Shown: piece after piece, positions 1 through 11,394 of the stretch
Numbering within the stretch: the first letter of the stretch is position 1
Layout of the letters: each line of letters opens with the position of its first letter
Assembly: GCA_963965975.1 (NCBI GenBank)
Contig: OZ014411.1
Location: 932,501 to 996,500 of the forward strand
DNA length: 64,000 nucleotides
Direction: 5' to 3'
DNA from: Xestospongia bergquistia
Lineage: Eukaryota > Porifera > Demospongiae > Haplosclerida > Petrosiidae
Program-made: the position numbers and the translations under genes
Notes under the pieces: generated by a model
Database searches by the model: none
What the model saw: only the letters and a program-made list of their open reading frames with translations
Told to the model about the DNA's origin: nothing

Positions 1-199
1 TGTTTATTTGAAGAACAAACACAAGAAACTTAAACTTGATGTTCACCCAAGAACAAAAGTCTTAAGAAAGAATTTCATTGTGAGTTTAATTATTCATCTG
101 TCCATTAATGTTTCTATTCATCCATTTTCTGCAGGATGATCTTATGTGACATGTCATAGATATGAACAAGGTATCCCTCAACCAATAGAGTCTGGATCT

Positions 200-2345
200 A
201 GTCTCCTGTGTGTTAACTCTATACTATTGATGATGACAACTCACTTCTTATAGAAATTAATATACATATAGATGCTGTTCATTTAGATGACAATAAAGAG
301 GGCTTTCCCTTTATTGATACAGAAAAGATCCATTCAAGGTATGTTGATCCATGTGAGATACACAATACATATGTTGTTATAGTTAAATGTACTATTAATA
401 CATTATACTCAAATAATATACATGTACTCGTAAGAAGTTGATGTGATCAATTATTGTTTGTTATTATTATTATAGGTTTAAGAAGTTATATGATACTACT
501 AATTTCAGGTTAATATCAAATTATACTACTGATGAGAGGTTATTGTGGTGACTAAAGAACTTCCATTCAAAAATAAAAGGATGTGAGTTTGTGTACATAT
601 ACATTTTTGTTACCATTGAAATAAATGAAGACATTAATGTTAATAACACTAGATTTAATTAAGCGATGGGTGTGGCTTCATAGTATATGGATAAAATTTA
701 TAATTGTGACCTTTTGTAGATCCTTATTACCAGAGGTACTCATGATCAGGGAAATAGTCATGACTTTGAACTCTTTGGAGATGATGATGAGGTATTAATT
801 ATTACATCCACTTCATAGATAAATGTGATACTGGAGCAATTACATCTTGTCACATTGATAAAGATGTTTGAGTATAAGAAGTAGAGCAAAGCACAAAGTA
901 CTACCAATCAGCCATAAGACCCCATTAATTGAGTACACTAATTATTTCATTAATCGTATTATATTTATTAATAATATTAATTATTTTTATTGCCTGCACA
1001 AGATAGAGTACATTTCTTTTATGTTGATCACAAGATGTTGTATTTAATAAATAGATTAAGTGATGTCAGTGAAAAAACTATAAAAAGACAGTAATACAAG
1101 ATGCTCTGGAGAAAGTGGGTATGTCATCACATGAAAGTGTCATACAATAGGTAAATGTATATTATGAAATATTATTATTAATGTTGCAATAAAAACAGTT
1201 ATGTCTCATTATTGTTATTACTATTACTAGCTATTACATAATGTTCTTAGTAGACAAATTCCTGGAGCAATATCACATGAATGATGATTATGAGACATTT
1301 GTGTAGTCTGACTGGCATACCGAGCTCGGGTTTCTTACTATATTTCTTTATCCATTGTTCTAGTAATATATCAAAGTATCTCTATATTAATTATTGTAAG
1401 CATGATACATTTGTACAAGGTACAAATAAGATTATATAATCTCACCTCATTCTCAAAGAAGTGTGACTATTATTCATATGTCCCTAGGGTTGGTTACAAA
1501 TGTACATACCGTCCCCTTCTTCTGAGCTGTACAATAAAATGATAATTTAACACACACACATAATTATAAAAATGTACCTTATCTCTAAATCCATTAATAT
1601 ACAACAATCATCAGGAGTTAACTCATCTAATATGAATGTTTAGTCTAAGACAGATTACTGTGGTTTGTTAGATGACATGATGTCCTATACCTCTGATAAT
1701 GTCTTATCCCTTGAAAACAAGAATGCTAGAAGAATAGAAGACTTATTCTTAAATCAATTTCATAAGAAACCCCAAGTAACTATCTATACTTTGTAGATGG
1801 AACAGTTACTTAAAAAGATCAAGGATTAAAGCATATTAAGACAAAAAAATAACAGTACAACAATGACATGTTAACCTTTATTATGTATGGCTATAATATA
1901 AAGACTTTTATGTGGGAATATTAGTATGTGTACTATGGAGAACATAGTTGTGAAGAGCATGCAACTTAAATTGACTTGTTAAATATTACAGTATTAGTGA
2001 TACTGAAGATTTTAATACTTTCAGTATGTAAGTAGTTGTCATCTGATACAAGTTTGTTGCCATATTCGAAGTTTGTTGCCATATTCGAAATCTTAATATT
2101 TAGATCACAATGATCTCATTTTCTTTCTCTAGCTAAACTAGTTACACTGGCTTATGCTATTCATAAATTACAGATATCTTGTGTTGTAGAAGATGACAAA
2201 GTAATATCAGTTAATATATTAATATTATCATTAATATAATAATAAATATATAATACACACTATACTGGTACAGAAATTCTTCACAAAAGCTATGACTGTA
2301 TTTGAAGATATTGTACAACCAGTAGATGTGATAGCATTTAATTGA
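200..2345 (+). pseudogene. Unrecognised multi-exon gene remnant
   Basis: Several short stretches read as exons with splice-like borders, but I do not recognise the protein. Around 230-340 an exon encodes ...GFPFIDTEKIHSR and ends at gtatgt. After tattatag at about 475 a continuation reads FKKLYDTTNF and then hits TGA in ERLLW*. Further coding-like pieces are at 720-790 (ILITRGTHDQG...FGDDDE), 1085-1150 (IQDALEKVGMSSHES), 1240-1300 (DKFLEQYHMNDDYE), 1665-1790 (MMSYTSDNVLSLEN), 2135-2205 (KLVTLAYAIHKLQ) and 2275-2345 (FFTKAMTVFEDIVQP, then TGA). The in-frame stops and changes of frame suggest decay. A real gene with micro-introns and a divergent sequence is the alternative. Confidence 0.35.
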
Positions 2346-3898
2346 GTTTAATGAACTGAACTAGATCTGTGTGTTTATAATCTTTGGCACATGAGATTGT
2401 TGTAATGAATAATTATAATTAATTATTAACATCCTTTAGTTTAGATGAACATTTTAACTACATGTGTTGAACTCAGTTTGGTAATAATGAATCTTCTATT
2501 TTGCTAATAGTCTGATTAATTAATCGTAGGTGTGATTACAATAATAATTATAATTTCAATGTTTTGTGATATGACTACATGATCTTAAGAAAAAGAATAT
2601 TGAAATGAATAACTGGAGGAAATATAAAAAATCTAATGAAAATGTACTCTTAAAATCTGATTGTCATTTAGCTTGTCATCAATATATTAGAAGTGGCACA
2701 TGTTTAAAAATATGTCACATACAATTTTATTAATTGGCTTTGGGCATATTTATAGGAGAGGTTCTATGGAACAAATAGTTATTATTTATAATGTAAAGTA
2801 CATTCATATGCTTAGCTAAACAAGACATGAATTTTTGATATAAAAACATGTTTATATCTACAGCAATGTCAGCATATAATATTTTTGACCTTATTTGAGC
2901 ATTATAGTTCTTGTCACCTGATTTAGTGGAGATATCTGTTATTATAAGACAATAATATGAATCTCATTATTAAATACCAGACTATGATAATTATTTCAAT
3001 AACATTGTTCATTTACAACTCTAAGTTTTAAGAAGTTTTCCTCATAGGTTGTAGTTCAACATGGCTTTAAGGAACTTACGTAATAATATTTATTATTTAT
3101 ATGATTTTCATTTACATCATCCAATATGATGTCTCTTAAAAGAGCTGAGATTAGTATGTTTAATAATATTAATTGCTGTCAAAACTAACGATGTTTTTAG
3201 ACCTTAGGTATGATATACTTTGGTATTTATGAATAATATTAACTAATAAATTGCAAGTAAATGAAATAAATAATGTTAACTGTCATGATGAGTAGAGATC
3301 AAATTTTGATACAACAAATCTATAAATTTATAATATTTTATGTCTAATAAATTAAATATTATGATGGAACATTTTACTTATTGTCCTCTAATATTTTTAT
3401 TGATAAACCAAATAACTCTCTAAACATATTACAAATATCGGATATTTTGGACTCTTGCTTGTAATAATGACCAACCTACAGTATAATAAATTCATGATGA
3501 CATCACATGATGTCATAATTAGACTTGTATCAAAATATCTGTTATTATGATAGTTAGACTAGTTCAAAGCACCAGTTAATTGAAGTGTGGATAAGTCTTA
3601 TATACCTTCATTAGACCTATGTATTAGAACAAAGTCAGTAGATGATAAGTCTCCTAATTATTATTTTATTATTATTATTATAATTATAGATGAAGACAAG
3701 TCAGTATAAAGTGGAATTATGAACCTCTACTTTAAAGTAGATTTGTGCAAACTATGTTTATTACTACTCTAGAATATTTATATGACATTCCTAATTAATT
3801 ATTAATCACAACTATGAATAATAATTATGCGACTATAAAAACAGATGCAAAGGCGCAAGCACAGCAATTGGTAAAGATTTAACTTTTTGCATACTCTT
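2346..3898. other. Intergenic, no gene seen
   Basis: Very AT-rich sequence with stops in all frames. I see no coding-like stretch, RNA gene or clear repeat here. Confidence 0.5.
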
Positions 3899-6322
3899 AT
3901 GACAATGGCTAGCAGTATATCTTCTACTATTGATACAGTTCCTCATCTTCTAGGAGATAAACTGCCTACTACTTTAGTTACTTTATTATGTAGTCAATGT
4001 AACTTACCTTTGATCAAGACGGGCTTCTTGTGGATGTCGTATTTGTGTAACTGTTTCTCTTCACTCAATGAAAGGTAAGTGTTTATTTAAAGAAGACAAG
4101 GAGATAACTGTCTCTCTCTTACATTGTAGTGTTGATACATTTACTTGTAAAAGATGTGGCTATGATTTCTCCGTAAATGAAGTAAGTGTTGAGCCTAATT
4201 GACTAGAATTAATACTCTCTTATTTTATAGATATTTAAAGACAAAGCTGTAGAGATTAAGCTAAAGAGGACTTCATTTCCTTGTTATCATCATGACTGTC
4301 TTTGGTGTAGTAGTAACCCCAATTATAGAGTAAGCTCCTGTATTATTATGATAATTATAATTGTGTTTCATTCTTATTTCCCTGATTACCCTAGTGATAG
4401 TTAATATATTATGATATATTGTGATATGATTATGAGTATGTTCCAATACTATAATTACTATAACCTTTTCTCTCTATTATAGGATCATATCAATAATTGT
4501 AAATTTGCTATTGTGGTATGTAGTAATCCTAGCTGTGGTGTCTGTGTAGTGCATGATGAATTTGATGGACATTTGGTGACCTGTCCTTATAAACCAATAT
4601 CATGTCAATATTGTCAAGCCAAGATAATAGCCAACAAGAAACAAGTAATACTAATCTGATTAATGAATGTCAATATTAATTTTAATCTTATACAGGAACA
4701 TATCAACAATGATTGTTGTGAATATAACATACCTTGTACAGCTGGATGTGATGAGAAAATACAAAGAAAGGAAGTATGTTAACTGTCATATTTTCTTGTT
4801 CTAATTATAGCTTCCTTATTTACAATAGTTGAGAGAACATCTTGATAAATATTGTAAACAACAAAAAAGGTTGTATTGTTATTCAAAATATGGTTGTCAT
4901 TATAAGGTGTGTTAGTATTACTTTCATTATTAAGGATATCTAAGAATCATCAATAGAACATAATAATAATTACTAGTATTACTTGTACTAGTAATAAGTA
5001 TTATTAATACGGTAATGTAATGTTATGTGGTTTGTGCTCTAATCAAACGTAAACATTAAGTCACCTCATGTAGCTGTGGATGATGGGTACAAAAAACTCC
5101 GCCCCTAGTTGTGTGTTGAATTTTAGTTGTTCATTGCTAATGGATTGACCAAAATTAATAATGAAATTTGTACTGAGAACTGAATTCAATATTGACCAGA
5201 ATATAAAATACTTCAGTAGATTAAAGATTAGAGAAGCGAAGAAAGGTATAGATCATTATTTTATTATTCAAGACGTTTGTATTTCATAAAAGAAATAAAG
5301 AAGTAATAATCAATGTCCTATGTATTAGTAGTAAGTTATGATAATTGCCAATCAATCAGACTGACAATGGTTTGATCTATGACACTTACCAAGTTTCTTC
5401 TTCAGACTTAACTCTTGGTAGTGAAAGCAATTGTTTATTTCATATTTATTATTAGTATTACTACAACTTGTTGGTTCTGTTCCTTGTTCTAGATTTCATA
5501 GGTACTGTTTTAAAATGTTCACTTTCTACTTCATTATTAGGATACATTTGAACAATTAGTGAGTCATTATCCGTTAGAGTCATTTTATCATGTGGATGTA
5601 CTGGAGAAATCATTAGATAGTAGTCACTTTCATTTGTCTCAAAAAGTGTCAGTAGATACTCAAATACAACTTGAAGACATTGAGAGGAGAGGACTGAAGA
5701 CAAGTTCAAAACTTTTAGGATACAGAGATGAAGTATATCATAGACTGAACTCACTGACTGATAGACTCTTTAATTTTTAGGATAGTTTCCGTGAGACACA
5801 ACCAGCAACAAGTTATAATGGACAACTCATTTGGAAAATAGAAGTATCTCAAAGGACATGTGAAACTAATTCAGATCTTCATAGCTCTCATTATAAGGTA
5901 AATTAGTTCAATATTATTATGTGAGATTTTTTTGATTAGGTTACTTTAGAGTTTCCTTGTGATTATCAAGTCCCTTCCTGTTCTAAGTGTGATAATGACC
6001 TCAACTACAAAGTAAATTGTATTATAAATTGGTAGATAATAAACATGTTTTTAGATGATTACAAGTATGCCAAAGTGTGATATTGAACTGGTAATTTTAC
6101 ATTCTTACAATAATGATGACAACAGGTACAGTATAAAATACATTATAGATATATGATAAACCTGATATATTGTATAGAGTCTATAAACCTGATCCACAGT
6201 CTGAGTTAGTACTCAGTAGTAATTTAGTAACAAGAGAGGGTATCTCATCAAAAGAAGAAATGGTTACAGGAGTGGGTCCACTTACTAGTCTTCCTTTTGA
6301 TAAGACTAGCATCATCATATGA
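3899..6322 (+). CDS. TRAF-like adaptor (zinc fingers, coiled coil, degenerate MATH)
   Basis: An 11-exon model stays in frame: 3899-4074, 4130-4181, 4231-4329, 4483-4644, 4696-4773, 4829-4906, 5541-5732, 5781-5897, 5940-6011, 6055-6125, 6178-6322. That gives 413 residues and stop TGA at 6320. An N-terminal RING-like start (CSQC) is followed by several Cys/His pairs typical of TRAF zinc fingers (CKRCGYDF, CNY-type spacing, CPYKPISCQYC, HINNDCCEYNIPC). Then comes a polar linker or coiled region (about 190-250) and GQLIWKIE, the usual opening of a MATH domain. The rest of the MATH domain is short and divergent. TRAFs are cytosolic adaptors or E3 ligases below TNF-receptor and Toll-like signalling. 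The RING core is scrambled in this frame (see findings), so ligase function is doubtful. The start could also be ATG 3905. Confidence 0.7.
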
Positions 6323-6889
6323 TGATTTCTTTATTAATAAAATGAAAAGAAATATTTTTAATAATTAAAGAGCATGTTGACAATTTGCATAATGGGACCA
6401 AAATTTTAACTATTATTTCATAAAATATACTAATATGCTGTAATGTTTTTTGTTAAAAGAATACTATTTTCAATTTTATTATTATACTTAACAGTGAAAT
6501 AAATTTAAAAGCATTAATTAAAATATGGATTGTCTATCATATATTATCACAACTAAATATATTGTATTTGATAAGATGTATTTTATTACTATTCTTACTC
6601 ATGCATTAAATGATAGTAGTCTGTTGTTTGGTCCTTTTAGTCAAATGGTCACAAATGTTGGTTAATATATACAGTAGGGAAGAAGCATGTCATAAATGTG
6701 TTAAACCAGTGGCTGACTATTTTATTAATAATCTTTAATAATTATTAATGTATCAAATATTGTCAAGAAGACTGTGTGGCTTCTAATGACACCTTTATTT
6801 ATCATGGAGAAGGATAGTAAGCAATAACTATCTTTACCAACAATAAAACAAATTAGTTATACTCCAGATAACACATTAAACAATGAACT
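6323..6889. other. Intergenic, no gene seen
   Basis: AT-rich spacer between the TRAF-like gene and its dead copy. Nothing I can support as coding. Confidence 0.5.
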
Positions 6890-7145
6890 CTTACATCAAG
6901 CTAGGGAGAGTTAGAAAGAGAACTTTACCTTATGTACTTGAACAAGAAAACCAGAAGAAAAATGACAACTTGAGAAAATGATAATCGACAGTTCATTTGG
7001 GAAATCCCAGAAATATCTTGAAGGACACAAGAAGCATAATCAATGAGGAACATCTCATTGCATAGTGCTCAATTTTATACCAGTTGATTTGGATACAAGC
7101 CATATTTAAGATTATATTTAGATGGAGATGGATCTGGTAAATTGA
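6890..7145 (+). pseudogene. Dead TRAF/MATH gene copy
   Basis: A coiled-coil-like piece (LEQENQKKNDN frame, about 6938-6975) runs into a MATH-domain opening, NRQFIWEIPEIS, followed by TGA. After a frame change the next piece reads SLHSAQFYTS, a TGA, then FGYKPYLRLYLDGDG. The last two are the hallmark MATH strands (S-x-x-F-Y ... GYK ... YLDGDG). At least two in-frame stops and a frameshift make it a pseudogene. It lies in the same orientation just downstream of the TRAF-like gene and preserves a more canonical MATH core than that gene does, so it is probably a relic tandem paralogue. Confidence 0.7.
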
Positions 7146-8571
7146 AAATTGTACATACCTATATAGTGTTTAATATATTTTATCCTATACATTGAGGCTC
7201 AACATCAAAGCCTCATTACAATCCCTTACTACTGAGAACAATAGCAACTGAAGTGTTGCCAGTAACATTAAAGCTATTTAAAGATGTTTTCTTAGTTATA
7301 GAAATATTGAAGCTTCAAATTTGTCATAGAGCATTCTCAATAATAGTGATTATATTCACTGGTTGCTATGTGTGTCACTAGTTACTTGATATGAGTTAAT
7401 TGATTTTCTAATTTATTTTATTAATAAAAGGGAAAAATATTTCTAATGTTTAAACAGCACAGGGAGAAAATGCTGGTATTTGTTTATTAGAAAATAAAAC
7501 TGATTTGTTCAACTTGACCATATTAACATAGAAAAGTAAACCATTAATACTTCCTACTGACACATCACAATATATTTAAAAAATTTCATAAGTCTAATTA
7601 ATGTATACATACTGGAAAAAACATTTTCTATTGTCCAAGAGTAGAATGAAACAGCAATAAAAGGAAAAAGAGATGTCATCAATACTTATTTAAAGATGAA
7701 TGGCCCCACAGGACAATCGCCTTTAAATAAGCTTACTCATAATCATCTTCTCTTGCCCATTCCACTCAAATGTCTTAGTAATGATCTCAAATTTATGTCA
7801 CAGTGAGTGAACCTTCTCTTTCCTTATTAAATTCTGGTATCCCCATCTACTGTTGTGGGTGGAACGTATGTTCACTTGAGATTCTCCGTTCAGGTGCTTC
7901 ACTGACTAAATTTCATCATCTTTCATTTTCGGCTACTTTCTAACCTGATCCCTTTCCCTTCTGTATTGAACATTCTGAACAGCTTCGGTCTCCATGTTAT
8001 TGCTTCCAGAAAGTTGTTCACCTTCCTCATCCATTCTATTATCTATTCTTAATCGTGTCTTTATATTTCTGAATATGATGCTAAATATCTCAAACAGGCC
8101 CCTCAATGTAGCGCTTGGGTTTTGCTTATCATGCTTTGATGGAGCTGCCTGGCTTGTTTCAAGTATATAAACTCTAAGATTTCGACAAAGACTGTTTATT
8201 TAGAATAAACAATGCCTTTATATCTATAGGCCATATAGAGTAAGGGAAGATAAAATGGAATAATTTATAAAGGTGATTGGTTAAATGAAATTTATTGTAT
8301 ACATGTGCCAGCATTAAAAGGATGCAGTTGATTTAGTTTGTTCATATTGATCAAAGGTTGCTTATCACAGTATATTATAAAATTGTGAAAGTGGACAAAT
8401 TAATATCATGTTGTACATTAATAGCTTGCTATATGACCTTGTGCCTGTCAAAAAATGAATCTACTTTCAATTTTAAAGTATATGGAGCACTCATCAGTTG
8501 CCATATGTATTTAAAAATGTAATATGCTTTTAATTTTAATTGTCACATGGATGCAATTAAGTAGCAATTAA

Positions 8572-8572
<1 letters not shown>
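7146..8572. other. Intergenic; GC-richer patch near 7.7-8.1 kb
   Basis: Mostly AT-rich. Between about 7700 and 8110 the base composition is less AT-rich and short open stretches occur on both strands. One is a minus-strand acidic stretch ending QYRRERDQVRK at about 7937-8030; another is a plus-strand stretch with GIPIYCCGWNVCS at about 7832. I recognise neither. It may be a decayed exon or transposon piece. Confidence 0.25.

Positions 8573-8617
<45 letters not shown>
8573..8617. repeat. (TA)n microsatellite
   Basis: Uninterrupted TA dinucleotide run of about 45 bp, directly visible. Confidence 0.95.
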
Positions 8618-8619
<2 letters not shown>

Positions 8620-9169
8620 TATAACTATACAGTAAATAGTAGTTTAAAATAGTTATCACTATTAATATCATGCATATATGTAACTTGCACATTAACCTGT
8701 GCTCGTAATTAAATTATAATTTCCATGCCAAAAAACATCATAATTTTCTTACTTTTATCTAATTAATTTATAATACTTTCTCTATTTTTTGTAGTTATTA
8801 ATTTTAGTCTCTACCACCAGTTCCTGATCCATTTCACTTGCTTCCTCTGAAAATGTGCTCACTTAGACGATTTCACTGCATCATGTTTACATGACAGTTA
8901 CTGTTGTTTAAATGATGTAAATGTTTTATACAATATTACAACAATTGTTTATTTGCTGGATTGTTGGAGGATTACCAGTGGAAGTTACATCTACAATTAC
9001 ATTGCTTTTACATCAAATTTGCTATAGTAAATGAATTACAACAGTATTCCAATACATGTACATTAGTTAAAACCCAACAATATACTATACGTTGTTTGTG
9101 ACAGAAAATTATTGTGAAATTACTTATTGTAAACTCATTGCAAGTGTGACAAACAGGGTTTTAACTCAC

Positions 9170-10150
9170 AAAAGAATTTGAAAATGAATGCTTACGTATA
9201 AACAGTTGCTATACAGTCATCTTACATGGGAAGTCCTCATATGCAGAATGAACAAACATGATTCCTGTAGATTTAAGGTTCATGAGCTTCCTGACTGTGT
9301 AGCAGCCATTTTCATGCAAATGTTTATTCAAAATTATTGCATGATACCTGCTTCATCAGATACAATCTACTACAGTATTTGGATTTGTTAAACAGTAATA
9401 TGACCTATATTAACTTACTGTATTCTTAATATCAACAGAACAGCCATTCTCAATTAAAAGATATACAATAATTATATCTATATGGTCATTCTTAATTAGC
9501 AGCCAGATGCAGTGTTGTTTCTCAATAATAATATAACATATGACATATAGGAAATAAACAGATGTATATGTACACTGTACTCGTGTTTATGTACATGTAA
9601 TTAGACATTCTAATAGAATAGTATATCTTCTCTAGGTGTTATAATATACTTTAATAACATTAAGTAATTAATATTAAATGAAATCATTCAATATGGTGAA
9701 AAAAACATATATTTATTGGAGCCCATACAAAATGCATTTCTTTTAAAGTTTCTAATATTTATAAAATGGGTAGGGTAACTATTTTGTCACAGATAAACAA
9801 ATAACTACAAGTACAGATAATATTATGAGATAGTACAGAAATAAAGACAAGGTGATTTGCTTTATATTAATCATTGAAATGTGGAAGAGAATATGTTACC
9901 AAATAACAAGTAGAAATATTCAAAGAAACAAATTAAGAGAGACTACTGTTTAACCACAAGACATATTTACATGTTGTTACATTAACTTCTTCAACTAAGT
10001 TGTTAATTATCTCAATCTGATCTATCCAAACAAAGTAATAATATAAAGATACAGAACTAGTCACATATATCAGCACATTTATGTATATAACATGTTAAAG
10101 GAAGAGACATGAGAGGTAGATATTAGTGGATGATAGTTCAATAGTGTAAA
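9170..10150 (-). repeat. Dispersed duplicate of an ankyrin-locus segment
   Basis: This segment matches, in the same order, about 61,810-62,735 (intron plus ankyrin exon plus next intron of the giant minus-strand gene), and more weakly 39,780-40,560. Shared landmarks are cttac-flanked exon sequence with acagaacagccattctcaat, and the downstream stretch ttaattatctcaatctgat with tgagaggtagatatta near its end. It lies some 24 kb beyond the 3' end of that gene, between unrelated genes, so it is a dispersed segmental copy. Confidence 0.8.
9419..9525 (-). pseudogene. Decayed ankyrin-repeat exon
   Basis: Read on the minus strand the exon relic gives ETTLHLAAN, then stops or a frame change, then KNDHIDIIIVYLLIENGCSV. 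This is the same exon type as 62,078-62,176 (TALYLAAENNHTDI...LLIENGSSVDI). The donor-like gtaag is kept, but the 5' half is shifted and stopped. It lies inside the duplicated segment described separately. Confidence 0.75.
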
Positions 10151-10153
10151 GTA

Positions 10154-10448
10154 CGGAAGCTGAAGGCAGACTTGCAATTCTACTTTGTAATTTCATATTT
10201 TGCTTTTACGTTTTCCGAAAATATCCAAATCTACTTTGCAGTTTTGCTCCAAAATTCCAATTCCAATTCTATTTTCTATCCCTCGATGACAACTAAAATC
10301 CTATACCCCCACCCTAACCGGAAACATGTTGCTTCGCTCCATTCTAAGAGACGGCTGATGGTGCTTATGCTCTTGTGCTTCACTTCATTAAGACTTCATT
10401 GAGCGATGGAAACTAGAATTGGAATTGGATGTCTGCCTTCGGCTTCTG
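10154..10448. mobile_element. MITE-like element with terminal inverted repeats, TA target site
   Basis: The left end, cggaagctgaaggcagac, is mirrored by the right end, whose reverse complement is cagaagccgaaggcagac. The match continues imperfectly into sub-terminal tracts containing aattccaattcta. The 295-bp element is flanked on both sides by TA (10152-10153 and 10449-10450). Size, TIRs and a TA duplication fit a non-autonomous Tc1/mariner-type or similar MITE. No transposase is encoded, and the open frame inside is incidental. Confidence 0.7.
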
Positions 10449-10450
10449 TA

Positions 10451-11394
10451 GTAAAATATATTGTTTTTTGCTGATCCTTTTGTAAAGAATCACTAGCTAA
10501 TCTATCACTGTTGGTCCTTTTGATGCCTAATGTTATAAGATTGCTTGCATTTCATGCTTGATAGACATGATAACTATACCTTTACATTCATACTTGTTGT
10601 GCCCATGTTGAGCTGTTTACAACAATAATGGTTAATACATGTACAATTATATAACACTACGTTTATACTGCAAATGCAATTGTACAAATTGAGGGGTATT
10701 AATCACCCACTCTGTTTTAAGTTTTGAGTCTGTAGCCCCAAGCCTCCCTTTTCCTATCCCTATGAGTATATCTCATGATTGTCCTGGGATGTAATAATCA
10801 AGGTAAAATTACCATCCAGGGATCCTTAAAAACATTTGCGTGAACATAACCACTGCCATGTCTTAAGATTATATATCTCAAGATCATCAATCTAACCATG
10901 CTATCCTGAGATAGTTTGTCATACAATCCTGGGATAGTTTGATTAATGACTATGGGCATAGTAAATCGCAAGACTATCCTTAGTGATAATATACACAGTA
11001 ACGTCTAGATCTATTGAGTTTGATACTGTTATGTTGTCATAACATATCTTACATTATTTGTTGTCTTTTATCTCACCTTAGTTATTCTCATTATGACTAA
11101 TTGCATTTATTATAGCAGAATCAATAAAACAATTATTTGATGGAATTAATGATCATGTTTCATTTGTGAATTAGTTATACCAAAAATCTTCATGCATTTG
11201 TTTCCTCAGTTCTAGGCTACAGTAATAGTGCTACTCATCTACATTAGAAATGTTATATGTTGTAGTTACCTTTATACAAAGTCTAACAATCTCTTAAACG
11301 AAACTTAAAAAGAGTGATGCAAATATTCACGTGACCGGATACCTTTTTGGAATTGCGACAGGAAGTGAATGTCAATTTTCGCTCTGAAGAATCA
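10451..11394. other. Intergenic upstream of ACSBG
   Basis: No coding region seen. At about 10,770-10,985 there are reiterated atcctgggatagtttg-like units (10,903-10,919 and 10,926-10,941) and partial reverse-complement versions, suggesting an old small palindromic repeat. The last part should hold the promoter and 5'UTR of the acyl-CoA synthetase gene, but I see no element I would name. Confidence 0.4.
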
